Assembly (NCBI RefSeq): GCF_030035675.1
Contig: NC_084487.1
Span: forward strand, 33,274,474 to 33,338,473
Direction: 5' to 3'
DNA: 64,000 nt
Origin: Rhineura floridana
Taxonomy: Eukaryota; Chordata; Lepidosauria; Squamata; Rhineuridae
The translations under genes were made by a program, and so were the position numbers. The notes below the pieces were generated by a model. The model had not been told where the DNA came from. It did not search any database and saw nothing but the letters and a program-made list of their open reading frames with translations. Of the stretch, positions 46,577 to 57,135 are shown in pieces (within the stretch, counting starts at the first letter, position 1; every line of letters starts with the position of its first letter).

Positions 46577-47443
46577 TTGACTCAACCCCCATCCCTACTC
46601 GAACCTGTTCCCATGGCGGATGACATGGACCAGAACAGAGCAAGAGGGGGAGTACCTATCACCATGGAAGCTTTGTATGCCGAGATCCAGAACCTCCGAG
46701 TGACTACGCAAGCCCTACAAGCCGAGAACCAAAACCTCAGAGCTGCAACGCAAGCCTTGCAAGTGGATAACCAGAATCTCCATGCCTTGGTCGCCCAACT
46801 CCAGTCTGCGCCCCCCGGGGCGGCAGCCCCTGTGAAGTCTCCAGTGGGGCTCCCCGTGCGATATGGAGGCCAGAGTGAACAGTTTGCCATGTTTCTAGCC
46901 CAATGTGAGTTGTACATTCAAGTGCGCAGAGCTGAGTTCCCAACTGATGACGCGAAGGTGGCGTTCATCATCAGTTTATTGGAAGGGGAAGCGGCAAAAT
47001 GGGCCACCCCGTATTTGATTCGCAACGACCAGATATTGCGCCAGTTTGACGCCTTCAAGAATGCAATGGGGGACATGTTCCGAGACCCCCAGAGGAAGGA
47101 GACGGTTGCCCGCCAGTTAGGGACCCTGAGACAGGGAAGGGAGTCTGTAGGGCAATACACGAATGCTTTTTGTGTTTTGTCTCAGGAGACGGAGTACAAT
47201 GACCCAGCCTTGATGTACTTCTACAGAAATGGACTGAGTCCAGAAGTGTTGGATGAACTGGCGCGCTCCACACACCCCGACTCACTGAGGGGTTTGATTC
47301 AACTGAGTTTGCAGATAGACAGCCGCTTAGAAGGAAGAAAGTTGGAGCGAAGAATGGAGCCTTCACGGAGTCAGGTTGCTGCTCCGCTGCCCCATGCGCG
47401 CCCCGTGCCCAATCCTGGCATCCCTACTGTCTCGGGAGAGTAG
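46577..47443 (+). CDS. gag-like region of the Gypsy element
   Basis: A 288-codon frame. An N-terminal coiled-coil repeat (repeated QALQAENQNLRA-type heptads, residues 30-75) precedes a retrotransposon capsid-like domain (residues about 90-240, with FAMFLAQCELYIQ and RQGRESVGQYTNAF). Typical of Sushi/Ty3-type gag. Fossil element. Confidence 0.85.
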   Translation: MTQPPSLLEPVPMADDMDQNRARGGVPITMEALYAEIQNLRVTTQALQAENQNLRAATQALQVDNQNLHALVAQLQSAPPGAAAPVKSPVGLPVRYGGQSEQFAMFLAQCELYIQVRRAEFPTDDAKVAFIISLLEGEAAKWATPYLIRNDQILRQFDAFKNAMGDMFRDPQRKETVARQLGTLRQGRESVGQYTNAFCVLSQETEYNDPALMYFYRNGLSPEVLDELARSTHPDSLRGLIQLSLQIDSRLEGRKLERRMEPSRSQVAAPLPHARPVPNPGIPTVSGE

Positions 47444-47675
47444 CCCATGCAGATTGGGGGGGCTAGACTGCGATTGACAGAGGAGAAGAGGGAAAGACGC
47501 CAGAGGGAAGGACTGTGTCTCTATTGCGGAAAGTCTGGATACCTTGCCAGAAATTGTGCAGCCAAAACCAGAAAATCCCAGCCGCCGGAAAACTTCATAT
47601 CCCAGCTCTCGTAGAGGCTAGTGAGTTGGGGGTGCTACAGACACTGAGCCTCCATTACGACCCCTTCCCTCCCAA

Positions 47676-49355
47676 GTGGCCCTTCTGTTGCCCATTCGCA
47701 TCACCCTATCCTCAGGCGAGAGCTTCTCAGCCAAGGCTATGATTGACAGCAGAGCATCCTCTTGTTTCATAGACCGAGAGTTGGCGCTACACCACGCTAT
47801 TCCCACAAGAGAACTGAGTCAGCCATTGGCAGTGGAAACTATAGATGGCCGGCCTCTGAAGTCTGGGGGGGTGACTCGGGTGACTGAGTCCATGGAAGTG
47901 AAGGTCCCTGGGAATCGGGAAGACCTGTCATTCTATGTGGCGTCCTTGCCGCATTTCCCGGTGGTGTTGGGTATGCCTTGGCTGGTTAGGCACAACCCCA
48001 CAATCTTTTGGGATAAAGCTGTGGTGGTTTTTACCTTCAAGTACTGCCATCAACATTGCCAGCCTGAAGAGGAGCTACAGGTGTTGGCAGGGATGCCTCC
48101 CCCAAGGGAGATAACTTTGCCCACCAAGTATGGGAGTTTTCGGGACGTCTTCGATAAAAAGGAAGCGGAGCAACTCCCTCCTCACCGGCCCTATGATTGT
48201 GCCATTGATTTGGTGCCTGGGGCACGCATCCCCGCCAGGCGGATCTACTCTCTATCTGAACCAGAGTTGGCAGCATTAAGGGAGTTTCTGGATGCCAATT
48301 TGAAGAAAGGCTTCATTCGCCCTTCACAGTCCCCAGCTGGTGCACCCCTGCTGTTTGTGAAGAAAAAAAGGGGGGAGCTCCGTCCCTGTAATGATTATCG
48401 AGCCCTAAACCAGTTCACTATCCCCAATAGTTACCCGCTGCCGCTCATTAGGGAAATGTTGGAGAGGTTGCGTTCCACCAAAATTTTCATGAAACTGGAC
48501 TTGAGAGGAGCTTACAACTTGGTGAGGATTAAGGCAGGTCATGAATGGAAGACGGCGTTTAAGACCCGTTACGATCAGTTTGAGTATTTGGTGATGCCAT
48601 ACGGGTTGTCAGGAGCACCTGGAGTCTTCCAAAATTTTATGAATGACATCTTTCGGGACTTTGTGGACCGCTTTATGATAGTGTATTTGGATGATATCCT
48701 GATTTATTCGAATACTCCCGAGGAACATGACTTGCATGTGCGTGCAGTGCTGCAGAAGTTACGGGAACACCGTCTTTATGCGAAGCTGGAAAAGTGTGGG
48801 TTTGACCTAACCACGTTGGACTTTCTGAGGTATCGGATCTCTCCAGCAGGAGTAGAAATGGACCCAGAAAAAGTTCGTTGTGTACTCACGTGGCAACCCC
48901 CCAAGACCAAGAAGGATTTGCAACGCTTCTTGGGCTTTGCGAATTACTACCATCGTTTCATAGCCAACTACTCCCATCAGACCGCACCGCTCATGGATTG
49001 CCTGAAGGGTTCAGGACCTTTCCAATGGACAGAAGCTGCACAAGAGGCTTTCGAGAGCCTGAAGCGAAGGTTTGCTACCGAACCCATACTACAGCATGCC
49101 AACCTGGAGCTCCCTTTTGTGGTAGAGACAGATGCGTCGGACGTCGCTATCGGAGGGGTTCTTTTGCAACCGGCCCAGAAAGGGGGAGAACTGATGCCTT
49201 GTGCCTACTTTTCCAGAAAGTTAACCGACTCTGAACAAAACTACACTGTGAGGGAAAAAGAGCTATTAGCCATTAGAGATGACTTTGAAGCCTGGAGACA
49301 CCATCTGGAAGGGGCGCAGCATGAAATTGAGGTTCCACGGACCATCGTAATCTAG
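47676..49355 (+). CDS. protease and reverse transcriptase region of the Gypsy element
   Basis: The protease-like part lies near residues 1-110. The RT has conserved blocks FIRPSQSPAGAPLLFVKKK, LRPCNDYRALNQ, MPYGLSGAPGVFQ and the YLDDILIYS active site, followed by the connection (FLGFANYYHRFI) and the start of RNase H (VVETDASDVAIGGVL). Family-typical Ty3/Gypsy pol. The element as a whole is broken. Confidence 0.93.
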   Translation: MALLLPIRITLSSGESFSAKAMIDSRASSCFIDRELALHHAIPTRELSQPLAVETIDGRPLKSGGVTRVTESMEVKVPGNREDLSFYVASLPHFPVVLGMPWLVRHNPTIFWDKAVVVFTFKYCHQHCQPEEELQVLAGMPPPREITLPTKYGSFRDVFDKKEAEQLPPHRPYDCAIDLVPGARIPARRIYSLSEPELAALREFLDANLKKGFIRPSQSPAGAPLLFVKKKRGELRPCNDYRALNQFTIPNSYPLPLIREMLERLRSTKIFMKLDLRGAYNLVRIKAGHEWKTAFKTRYDQFEYLVMPYGLSGAPGVFQNFMNDIFRDFVDRFMIVYLDDILIYSNTPEEHDLHVRAVLQKLREHRLYAKLEKCGFDLTTLDFLRYRISPAGVEMDPEKVRCVLTWQPPKTKKDLQRFLGFANYYHRFIANYSHQTAPLMDCLKGSGPFQWTEAAQEAFESLKRRFATEPILQHANLELPFVVETDASDVAIGGVLLQPAQKGGELMPCAYFSRKLTDSEQNYTVREKELLAIRDDFEAWRHHLEGAQHEIEVPRTIVI

Positions 49356-49614
49356 AGAGTCTTCATACCACCCATAAACTCAATCAGAGGCAAGTGCGCT
49401 GGCCTCAGTTCTTCGCACGGTTCCATTTCAAAATTCATTATATCTCCCAAGCACAGAATAAGCGGGCTGATGCCCTCTCAAGGAAGCCAGAATTTCTGAG
49501 GGATCCCACCCCAAGACCGTTACAGTACATAATCCCTCCCGATCGGGGAGTAGTACGGGCCTGCCAAGATTCTTGGGAAGCTGAAGTGCGTGAAGCGCAA
49601 CAACAGGACCTTTC

Positions 49615-50748
49615 GTGCAGGAGCAGCGGGTCAAAGAGGGCGCGTCACCCCAGGCAGAACAGAAGGACCTTACATGGAAGGATGGCTTACTGCACCATCA
49701 GGAAGCTGTTTATGTGCCCCCCAGAGAACTGCGAGTGAGGGTACTACGTCAGTGCCATGACGCCCCCACGGCAGGCCACTTTGGGGTTTTTAAGACCATT
49801 CAAGCTGTCACTCGGGAGTTCTGGTGGCCCAAGGTGAAGAAGGACATAGAGCATTACGTTCGCTCTTGCCCCACTTGCATGAGGGCTAAACATGCCACTG
49901 GGAAGCCACCGGGGCTACTGGAACCCCTTCCTACTCCAGGAGGACCTTGGCGAATGATTACTATGGATTTTATAACAGACCTTCCACCTTCGCAGGGGAA
50001 AACCACAGTTTTGGTGGTCGTTGATGCCTTCTCGAAAATGGCTCACTTCATTCCGTGCGCAGGGCTCCCAAGCACTCAAGACACTGCCAAGTTGTATGTG
50101 CAAAATGTGTATCGGCTGCACGGTCTGCCAGACAGCCTGGTTTCCGATCGGGGCACACAATTCACCTCGCATTTTTGGCAAGCGTTGTGGAAGTTGCTGC
50201 AAAGTGAGGTGAGACTGTCGTCTGCCCATCATCCCCAAACGGATGGGCAGTCCGAGAGGGTCAACACAGTGTTGCAACAATATTTACGTTGTTTTGTGGG
50301 GTATCAGCAGGACAACTGGATGTCCTACCTGCATTTAGCAGAATTTGCCTATAATAATGCTGTGCATTTGCACACGCAACAGACTCCTTTCTTCACCAAT
50401 TTTGGCTACCACCCCCGAGCCTTCCCTGCCCCAAAAGACAGTCTCTCAGTCCCAGCCGCTGAGGATTACTTGCAGGAACTTCACGCTATGCAACAGCTAC
50501 TCCAAGACCAACTAGAACAGGCCAAAGCAGATTACAAACACGCAGCTGACCAGCATCGGAGAGAGGGGGACCTCATACGAGTGGGAGACCAGGTCTGGAT
50601 CTCTACACGTTTCCTAGCTATGCCTGGCCGGTGTTGTAAACTGCAGGATCGGCGTGTAGGGCCCTTTGAGGTGGAGGCACAGATTAACCCCGTGGCTTAC
50701 AGACTAAAATTGCCGCCCACCTTCAAGTCTTCCACAGGGCATTGTTGA
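49615..50748 (+). CDS. integrase region of the Gypsy element
   Basis: Contains the zinc-binding part (HDAPTAGHFGVFKT to CPTCMRAKH), the catalytic core (MDFITDLPPSQGKTTVLVVV, SDRGTQFTSHFWQ, HPQTDGQSERVN) and a C-terminal region ending before the chromodomain. Standard Ty3/Gypsy integrase order. Confidence 0.92.
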   Translation: MQEQRVKEGASPQAEQKDLTWKDGLLHHQEAVYVPPRELRVRVLRQCHDAPTAGHFGVFKTIQAVTREFWWPKVKKDIEHYVRSCPTCMRAKHATGKPPGLLEPLPTPGGPWRMITMDFITDLPPSQGKTTVLVVVDAFSKMAHFIPCAGLPSTQDTAKLYVQNVYRLHGLPDSLVSDRGTQFTSHFWQALWKLLQSEVRLSSAHHPQTDGQSERVNTVLQQYLRCFVGYQQDNWMSYLHLAEFAYNNAVHLHTQQTPFFTNFGYHPRAFPAPKDSLSVPAAEDYLQELHAMQQLLQDQLEQAKADYKHAADQHRREGDLIRVGDQVWISTRFLAMPGRCCKLQDRRVGPFEVEAQINPVAYRLKLPPTFKSSTGHC

Positions 50749-51479
50749 CCAAGGACGCTGCCCCCAACCCTCACCGTCCACGAGTGGAGCCCGCAACGCC
50801 GTTGTTGGTAGAGGGGGAGGAGGAATACGAAGTAGAACAGATTTTGGACTTGCGAAAACGCCGAGGGCGTCTTCGGTACCTGATTCATTGGAAGGGGTAC
50901 GATCCAACTGAACGTTCCTGGGAAACAGAGGAGAATGTGCACGCTCCAACTTTGGTGAGAGAATTCCATGAGGCTTATCCAGAGAAACCTAGACCTCAGG
51001 GGAGGGAAGGGTTAAAGCATGGAGGGAGGGATGATGTTGCGCTGCAGCCAACTCAGAAGGGACAGGAAGGGGGGAGGCATGAGTTTCAGGCGCCTTCGCA
51101 GCCAGAAGAAGCAGAGTTGGGGATTGTTGTGTCTGAGCAGGATCGTGCGGGAGGGGGGCAGCCTGCTCTCCAGCCAGTTCCCACGAGTAACGCCCTTTCC
51201 GAGGAGCCGAGCGCACCGCCTCCAGTTGATGCAGAGGACTTGTGGGGGGAAACTTCAGAGACAGTGCCAGCTCCTCCCTTGCCAAGCAGTTCCCAGGAGG
51301 ATTCCAGTGTGGCACCGCCCCCTGACCTCGAGCCCGTTGCTGGGGAGCAGGTGTCTTCAGATGAGCTGTTGGATGCGCGTCCCCTGTCTCCTCGTTCCCG
51401 TCGCCGCGAGAAACGGACAGGGCAAAGACAGGAATTACGAAGGAGTCAGAGATTACGTTCGAAAACATTTCCTATATAA
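50742..51479 (+). CDS. chromodomain-containing frame reaching into the 3' LTR
   Basis: A chromodomain is clear at about 50810-50985 (YEVEQILDLRKRRGRLRYLI, then HWKGYDPTERSWETEENV), the mark of chromoviruses; it is thought to guide integration to chromatin. The open frame continues through the polypurine tract into the 3' LTR as a Pro/Ser/Glu-rich stretch with an Arg-rich end. Confidence 0.85.
   Translation: MLTKDAAPNPHRPRVEPATPLLVEGEEEYEVEQILDLRKRRGRLRYLIHWKGYDPTERSWETEENVHAPTLVREFHEAYPEKPRPQGREGLKHGGRDDVALQPTQKGQEGGRHEFQAPSQPEEAELGIVVSEQDRAGGGQPALQPVPTSNALSEEPSAPPPVDAEDLWGETSETVPAPPLPSSSQEDSSVAPPPDLEPVAGEQVSSDELLDARPLSPRSRRREKRTGQRQELRRSQRLRSKTFPI
51019..51034 (+). other. Polypurine tract of the Gypsy element
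   Basis: 'atggagggagggatga' lies immediately before the 3' LTR, where plus-strand priming is expected in LTR retroelements. Confidence 0.6.
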
Positions 51480-51681
51480 GCCTGCCGCTCCCAGCGGGGG
51501 GTCGTTGAGTCAACTTCCTTCACACGCTGCAGAGCATGTCTAGAGTATAGTTAGGGACTCTAGTGAGTTAGCGTAGGGTTTCCTATGAAGCGCAATGCCT
51601 TTGATGTATCCATTACTCTAATAAAACAAGATTTACTTGCACACACACTCCAGCCTCATTCTTTCGGCTCTGGACGGGACA
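51035..51681 (+). repeat. 3' LTR of the Gypsy element
   Basis: 647 bp with the same ends as the 5' LTR. It differs by about 20 substitutions and by one length difference of about 29 bp in the downstream third. Confidence 0.93.
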
Positions 51682-52446
51682 CATAGCCACAAGATGGGGT
51701 GTTGGTCACTGGCTTAGAATCAGATGGTTTTAAAAGGTGGTTTAGACTCACAGAAGAACAGGTCTAATGACATCTATAAGTAACAGTTGTTCAATGGAAC
51801 CTCCATGTTGAAGGGCAGTATGCCCTTGAATACAAGTTTCTGGGTGGGACACAAGCAGCAGGAGAGGTCTGTTGACACAATGCCATTTCTGGGTTTCCTG
51901 GAAGCATCTGGCTGCCAATGTGGGTCACAGGATGCAGGAAAAGAAGAAGCTTTAGCAAGGACTGGGAAAATAATTGGCAAAGGACTCAGATGCAGCTTGA
52001 ATAAAACCATTCAACTGTATCTACTGGGGTACCTGGAAGCCTCTTGTTTTGAGTAAAGGTACAGTGATATATTCCCAAAACAGACTTCTACCCTTGCTCT
52101 TCAGCCTTCAACAGAAGGGGCCAGAAACTGCACTACCCAAATAGGGCACAATTTCCACCCATTTGGCTTTCAATGATTGTGAACTTCCCCCCCCCCCCAG
52201 CCATTAGACGGCAGTGCAAAAATGTTGCCCCTAAGGTGGCTGGATTTCTGGTCTTGGCGGTGGTGGGCCATAAATCATCTATCAAGTCCAGTGATTCAAG
52301 ATAAGCATCCCTGCATTACTGTATAACACCTTTTCCTCAAACACTAAGCCTAGAATAAAGAAGCAATCATGAGTCAGAAAGACGATGAACTTGATAACGT
52401 CTAATTCCAAGTAACTGGGAAAAGAACACCATTTGTTTGCAGGATT
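51682..52446. other. Intergenic, with an old CR1-like piece
   Basis: 51780-51915 ('gaagggcagtatgcccttga', 'ggaagcatctggctgccaa') resembles the CR1-like 3' UTR. The rest is unassigned apart from a poly(C) run near 52189. Confidence 0.35.
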
Positions 52447-52800
52447 TTTTTTTTTTTGAGCTTTCAAGAAATCATTCCTTTAATTGTTCTCATCATTAAA
52501 CAAAATACAGAAACTGGAACTCTTACAGATAAATTGTTATTGCGCATTATAGAAAATGTCCATCAGTACAGCCTAGTTCTCACCAGGAGGAAAACTTAAG
52601 ATTGAACTGTAATACTTCACACTGTAAGTAGGAATTCACATGATGAAATGTTCTTCCATATGAAAGCAAACCAAAACTCAACCTACATATAGGTTGCTCT
52701 GACTGAGCTGTAACTTTCCTGCCTGAAATTTAGATTTTCTATGCACAAGGTGCTTTTTAAAATTATTTTTTAAATGGAGTAACTGGAGAGAAAAAGAACA
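52447..52800 (-). pseudogene. Possible 3' end of a retroposed transcript
   Basis: On the minus strand an A run of about 13 (52459-52447) is preceded about 20 bp upstream by ATTAAA, as at the end of a polyadenylated transcript. The sequence further upstream matches no coding region I recognise, and no convincing target duplication was found. It may be only an A-rich tract. Confidence 0.2.
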
Positions 52801-53369
52801 CAATGCATCACAACAAAAGCCTACCACAAATCAAGCAACATGTCAGTGATTTGGTTGTAAATGCACATGGTCCTTTCTAAAGCAATTGTCAGTGCACAGT
52901 GCTTTACAGTGTTCTCTAGCTGTGCTCCATCACACAGGTCAGGTTAGGACAGTGATTTGCCCATAGTTAAGTTCATAACTAAGAAGTGATTGGATCTCTG
53001 TCATGGAAAGAACACCATTGCAGCACTGACCAATTTGCACACACTGATCATCACATGAAAGCAGCAGTACCCCAAAACCATGAGATAATCATCATGTGAA
53101 TGGTCATGTGAGGCTGTCTTACAGCTGGGAACAGGTCAAGCATCCAGACCTGAATGGAATTAAATGAGGTGTGGGATTAATTTACATCTCATTACTGAGG
53201 TACAGATCAAGCACCTGACAGGCTGGAGTGCAGCTGAGTTGCCAATTTCAATTAAGGCTGGAGGCTGTTTGTTGTGTTTCCAGGATTAACTATATCACAG
53301 CTTTACTCTCAGAAAGATTAGTTTTAACTATACATAACACTTTAAATCTCATTTCTGACCCATTTTTGG
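52801..53369. other. Intergenic, nothing recognised
   Basis: Unassigned sequence. Confidence 0.4.
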
Positions 53370-54240
53370 GACTGAAACAACTTCAGTTGCACTGGCTGAT
53401 GATTTGCCCTGGGAATTGGACTGAGGAAATTTGACTCTCTTGATTCTGCTGGACCTCTGCATGGTTTTAGATACCATGGATACCCTTTTGGACTACCTGG
53501 CAGGGATGGGGCTTGGGGACTATAGGTTTCTGGTGGCTCTGATTCTTTCTGGAATCAGAAAGATTTTCAGAAGGTTTTCAGCATTTCCAGAAGGTGGTGC
53601 TTGGCCCTTCTGCTTGAGACTGTGATTGTTATTGTCTTCTGATCCCCTCAGGGTTTTATTCTGTTTCCCATACTGCTTAACATGCACACTGAACAATTCA
53701 GAGAAATCATCTAGAGATCTGGAGCTTGACATCTTCAAAATGCTGACAGCACTCACTATCCTTCCCCCCCCCCCCAATCTAAGCCCAGTGTGCTGTGGAA
53801 GGTCTAATTCAGTGTCTCAGATAAGTAATGAACTGAACATGGACAAACCAAAGCTTAATTTAGACAATACAACATGTTCTAAGTTAGATGATTCAACAAC
53901 AGAGAGACAGCCCATTCTGGATGGAGATGCATTCCTTGTGAAAGATCAGGTTGGTTGTTTGGGAGTGCTCCTGAACCGACTTGGATTCCTGAGCAGCACC
54001 TGGGGCCAACAATGATTTTGCCCAACTCAGGCTGATGCAGCAACTGCGCCTATTTTTGGAAAGCGTGGGCCCAGGTATGGTCATGCTTGCCTCAGTTCTA
54101 TCAATACAGGTCCACTGCAACATGCTCTCCATGAAAGTCCCACTGCCCTCAGAAGTATGTTTGGTTGGAATCCATGAGATGGTCTTTTCTGCAGCTGTAT
54201 CTAAACTATGGTTTCCACTTTGATGGATTATAATTGATGT
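53370..54240 (+). mobile_element. L2 LINE reverse transcriptase fragment
   Basis: Diverged RT pieces: 'ttggactgaggaaatttgac', LLDLCMVLDTMDTLLDYLAG, then a region matching NMDKPKLNLDNT and EVCLVGIHEMVFSAAVSKLW. Several frame changes are present; this is an old copy. It continues to an AT-rich 3' UTR near 54350. Confidence 0.7.
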
Positions 54241-54834
54241 CTAAATACTTGTCCTTGTTTTGGTTCAGCAGGCGTTTGGCTTGGCTGATACCATATTTTA
54301 TTAGCCTTAGCTCTTTGATGTTATAATTCATATTTTTAATAGCTTCTTTTTATTTTTTATTGATCACTTTAAAAAAATTGATGCTAGTAACAGCAGACAT
54401 TTTTATCAAAACAGAAAGGCACAATATACATTCCTAAATAAAACCACCAAAGAAAGCCTGGTGATAGTGACTTAATATGTTTCTTTTGCAAATTCAGCCC
54501 AGAATGGGTGCAAAGGTGAAAGTAGTAACTGTGCAAATTTGGAAGTCAGGCCACAGAGCAATTGCAAATTAGGTAGAAGGGCAAGTGGGTGTTGAATTAA
54601 TGTAATATAGATAAGTCTTGGCTCAATGTTAGTTGCTGCACAAGTCACCTTGATGGGTTGGACCAAATGTCTAAGTAGTCCAGCACTCTTTATGACTGAC
54701 TACAACAGATGCCCCTGGGAAAGGTTTAAAACAGTACAATTTTGATAGCCATCAATTGTCACCTGCATCTGAGATGTACTGGCTCTGAACATCAATGCTC
54801 CTTTTCTTAGCTTGCATAGCTAATAGCCATGGTA

Positions 54835-54950
54835 AACCTGTAGCCAAATGTTGCTGGACTACAATTCCCATCATCCCTGATCATTGATTATGCTGGCTGG
54901 GGCTGACGGGAGTTGGAGTACAACAAAATCTGAAAGGTACCATGTTGCTT
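54835..54950. mobile_element. P1-family hAT foldback element
   Basis: 'gctggactacaattcccatc', 'tgattatgctggctgggg' and 'gggagttggagtacaac' are in the P1 order. Arms are decayed. Confidence 0.6.
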
Positions 54951-54961
54951 ACTCCTTCCCT

Positions 54962-55040
54962 GAAAATAAAATGGGCTGCCTTCTAGTTGATTCTGACTTA
55001 TGGTGACCCTATGCATAGGGTTTTCATGGTAAGCGGTATT
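54962..55040 (-). mobile_element. Sauria-type SINE 3' fragment
   Basis: The reverse strand reads 'accatgaaaaccctatgcat' then 'ggtcaccataagtcag', the SINE tail. Confidence 0.75.
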
Positions 55041-55289
55041 ACAGATCATTTTAATGATGCTCTTGTAAAATTGTATTTTAAATTGTATATCTTTTGAAAA
55101 AAATTAAAAAGTAAATGTATTAATCCTTCAATACATTACACTTAATAACAACATTCATCTACAGAAATTAACAAAACTATAATCTAAACAGAAAAAACTC
55201 AAATTAACAAACAGAAGCATTGTAACATGTACAAATCATTTCCAAGTAAATTTTATATGTGTCTACAGGGTCTAAGGACAGATCTGTAT
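55041..55289. other. AT-rich intergenic stretch
   Basis: Nothing recognised. Confidence 0.4.
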
Positions 55290-55410
55290 CAGAAGGAACA
55301 GGGAGTCTCCTGACCACTGTCAGCACCCTTCACAAACTACACTTTCCAGGATTCTTTGGGGGAAGTTATGACTGTTCAAAGTGGAATAAATGTCTGGGGT
55401 GGATGTAGCC
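55290..55410. mobile_element. P2-family fragment
   Basis: 'cttcacaaactacactttcc', 'aggattctttgggggaag' and 'actgttcaaagtggaataaa' match one arm of 44335-44665. Confidence 0.5.
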
Positions 55411-55849
55411 AGGGGCCACCACATGTGGTGGGACTGTGTAAAGGTGAGGGGATTTGGGAGAAAATATTTAGAGAAATTTCATTATTCACTAAACAACCAA
55501 TCCCCACCCCCTTTGTATTTAGCTCTTCTGAATCTATTTAGTGCTTTGGACAGATATAAAAATATAAAGAATTGGTTATACACTTACTAACAGCAGCCTG
55601 GGCAACAACAGCAAAATTCTGGAAGACATTTAATCCTCAAAATTTAGTTTATTGGTATTTGAAAGTTTGGCAAATAGCCCTTTTGGAAAATATATCTCGT
55701 AAATTAAAAGTATCCAGAGGACAGATCACTCAAGACTGATTTTTAGCAATACGGGTTGACTTTATTTCTTAGACAAACAGAGGCACACAGGCATCCAGTT
55801 TCTCATCTATGCTGAAGTTTGCTGTGAATAAAAGTATTTTCTGTTTAAC

Positions 55850-55940
55850 AGTGCAAGCCAATACATGTCTACTCAGAAGCTCCATTGGGTCCAATGGGAC
55901 TTACTCCCAGGTAAGTGTGTATTGGATTGCAGCCTAAGTT
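55850..55940. repeat. P3-family short palindromic repeat
   Basis: 'atgtctactcagaagctcca' faces 'gggacttactcccaggtaag', between the outer words 'gtgcaagccaata' and 'tattggattgcagc'. Confidence 0.55.
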
Positions 55941-56844
55941 ACTTGTGGTAAAAGAGAGAAAGAATAAGGGGTTAGTAGAGGAATTCCAGACTGTTTTTCC
56001 CCCTTTCCCCTCACAGAGCTGCAATCACCAGAATTCTCTGCGAAGAGGGGCTGACTATTAAACCACTGTTGCCCCTGGGTGTGGGTGTGGCCCCAATTAG
56101 CCAAGCCCAACAGCTGTTAAGTCTGGGTTTCAGAACACTGACAGTTGGTTCTTACTGAGCATGCTTGCACTATGACAGACTTCAGTGTTAATTTTCTTAA
56201 ATTAATTAAAAATCAGCCATTCATTTTTAAAAACTGCAGAAGATGAAGGCCAGAGTATGTGGAAAGGTCAATAATAGGATTACAGGTGCTCTGTGAACAT
56301 GGCTGATTTTTAATTAATTTCAACAAATTATGAGACCACTGACAGAAAGTCTAACAGGGGTCTGGATGTTTTAACTCGTTTTAGACTTTGAACTCTGGAT
56401 TTTCTCTGAGTGTTTTGTCATCACCATGAATATTTAAGAGGGTTGTTAAGCAAGCATTTTTGAGTTGAGGACTATAAGTTTTATAAGGTTTTGTTTTGAA
56501 ATGAGCTTATGGGAAGCATCAGAATGGTATGGAGGGTATTTTCAATTTAACACGGCAGAATGTGAAAAAATCATGCTGACTATAGTATATCGCCACTCTC
56601 ATAGCTGTATAATTTAGCTCTTGTTCCTTCTTCAATTGCATACATACCTATTTTTTTCAAAAGAAAGCTTTGCTTGAAGTCTGCAGTCATAACCCCCTCT
56701 ATACCCACCTTAAAAAAGGAAATTCCATTGGAAAGCAGCTAAGATTGTGGCAGTCATTTTCTCGAAGCTCAGCCATGCCTATTTTCTTCAACTCATGATG
56801 CACACAGTCCAGAGCCTTCATCATGCTCCTTTCTTCCTTCCTGA
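55941..56844. other. Intergenic with a small P2 piece
   Basis: 55990-56075 contains 'ctcacagagctgcaatcacc', a P2 half. The rest is unassigned. Confidence 0.4.
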
Positions 56845-56993
56845 ATCTATTTCGTTTTGTAAATATACACCTCTTCAGCCTTTGACACCCAAGACGTATA
56901 TTTTTATGAGGTTTTAGGTTGTTTTTAATGCTGTATTTTAAAATTGTTGTAACCCACCTTGTGACCTTTGGGTGTAGGGCCAGTATAAATGTA
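56845..56993 (+). mobile_element. LINE 3' tail, L2-like
   Basis: 'aggttgtttttaatgctgta', 'ttgttgtaacccaccttgtg' and 'cagtataaatgtag' resemble L2-type 3' ends and lead into a (TAG)n run. Confidence 0.45.
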
Positions 56994-57135
56994 GTAGTAG
57001 TAGTAGTAGTCTTACAAGATCTGAACAGGGTGGTTCATGACAGATGCTACTGGAGGTCGCTGATTCATAGGGTCGCCATAAGTCGTAGTCAACTTGGAGG
57101 CACATAACAACAAAGTAGTAGTAGTAGTAATAAAA
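56994..57135 (+). mobile_element. Bov-B 3' fragment between (TAG)n runs
   Basis: (GTA)n at 56994-57010 and again at 57113-57131 flanks a Bov-B 3' end of about 100 bp ('gatctgaacagggtggttc', 'gggtcgccataagtcgtag', 'ggcacataacaacaaa'). The flanking triplets look like a target duplication or an insertion into a pre-existing microsatellite. Confidence 0.75.

Larger units (their letters stand above)
45957..51681 (+). mobile_element. Ty3/Gypsy chromovirus, both LTRs present, broken
   Basis: 5725-bp element with LTRs at both ends (TGTTGCG...GGGACA) and imperfect 5-bp flanks 'catgg' and 'catag'. Parts in order: gag-like frame (46577-47443), a zinc-knuckle region near 47515-47570, protease (about 47680-48020), reverse transcriptase (about 48200-48800) with YLDD, RNase H (about 49080-49480), integrase with an HHCC-like zinc region (about 49740-49900) and catalytic core (to about 50350), and a chromodomain (about 50810-50985). 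This order and the chromodomain identify a vertebrate chromovirus. About three to five interruptions are present, so it is not intact. The LTRs differ at about 20 of 617 aligned bases, suggesting millions to low tens of millions of years. Confidence 0.93.

Noticed and set aside
46575-46620. Primer binding site of the Gypsy element
   Set aside because: I could not match the bases after the 5' LTR to a tRNA 3' end with confidence, so none is annotated.
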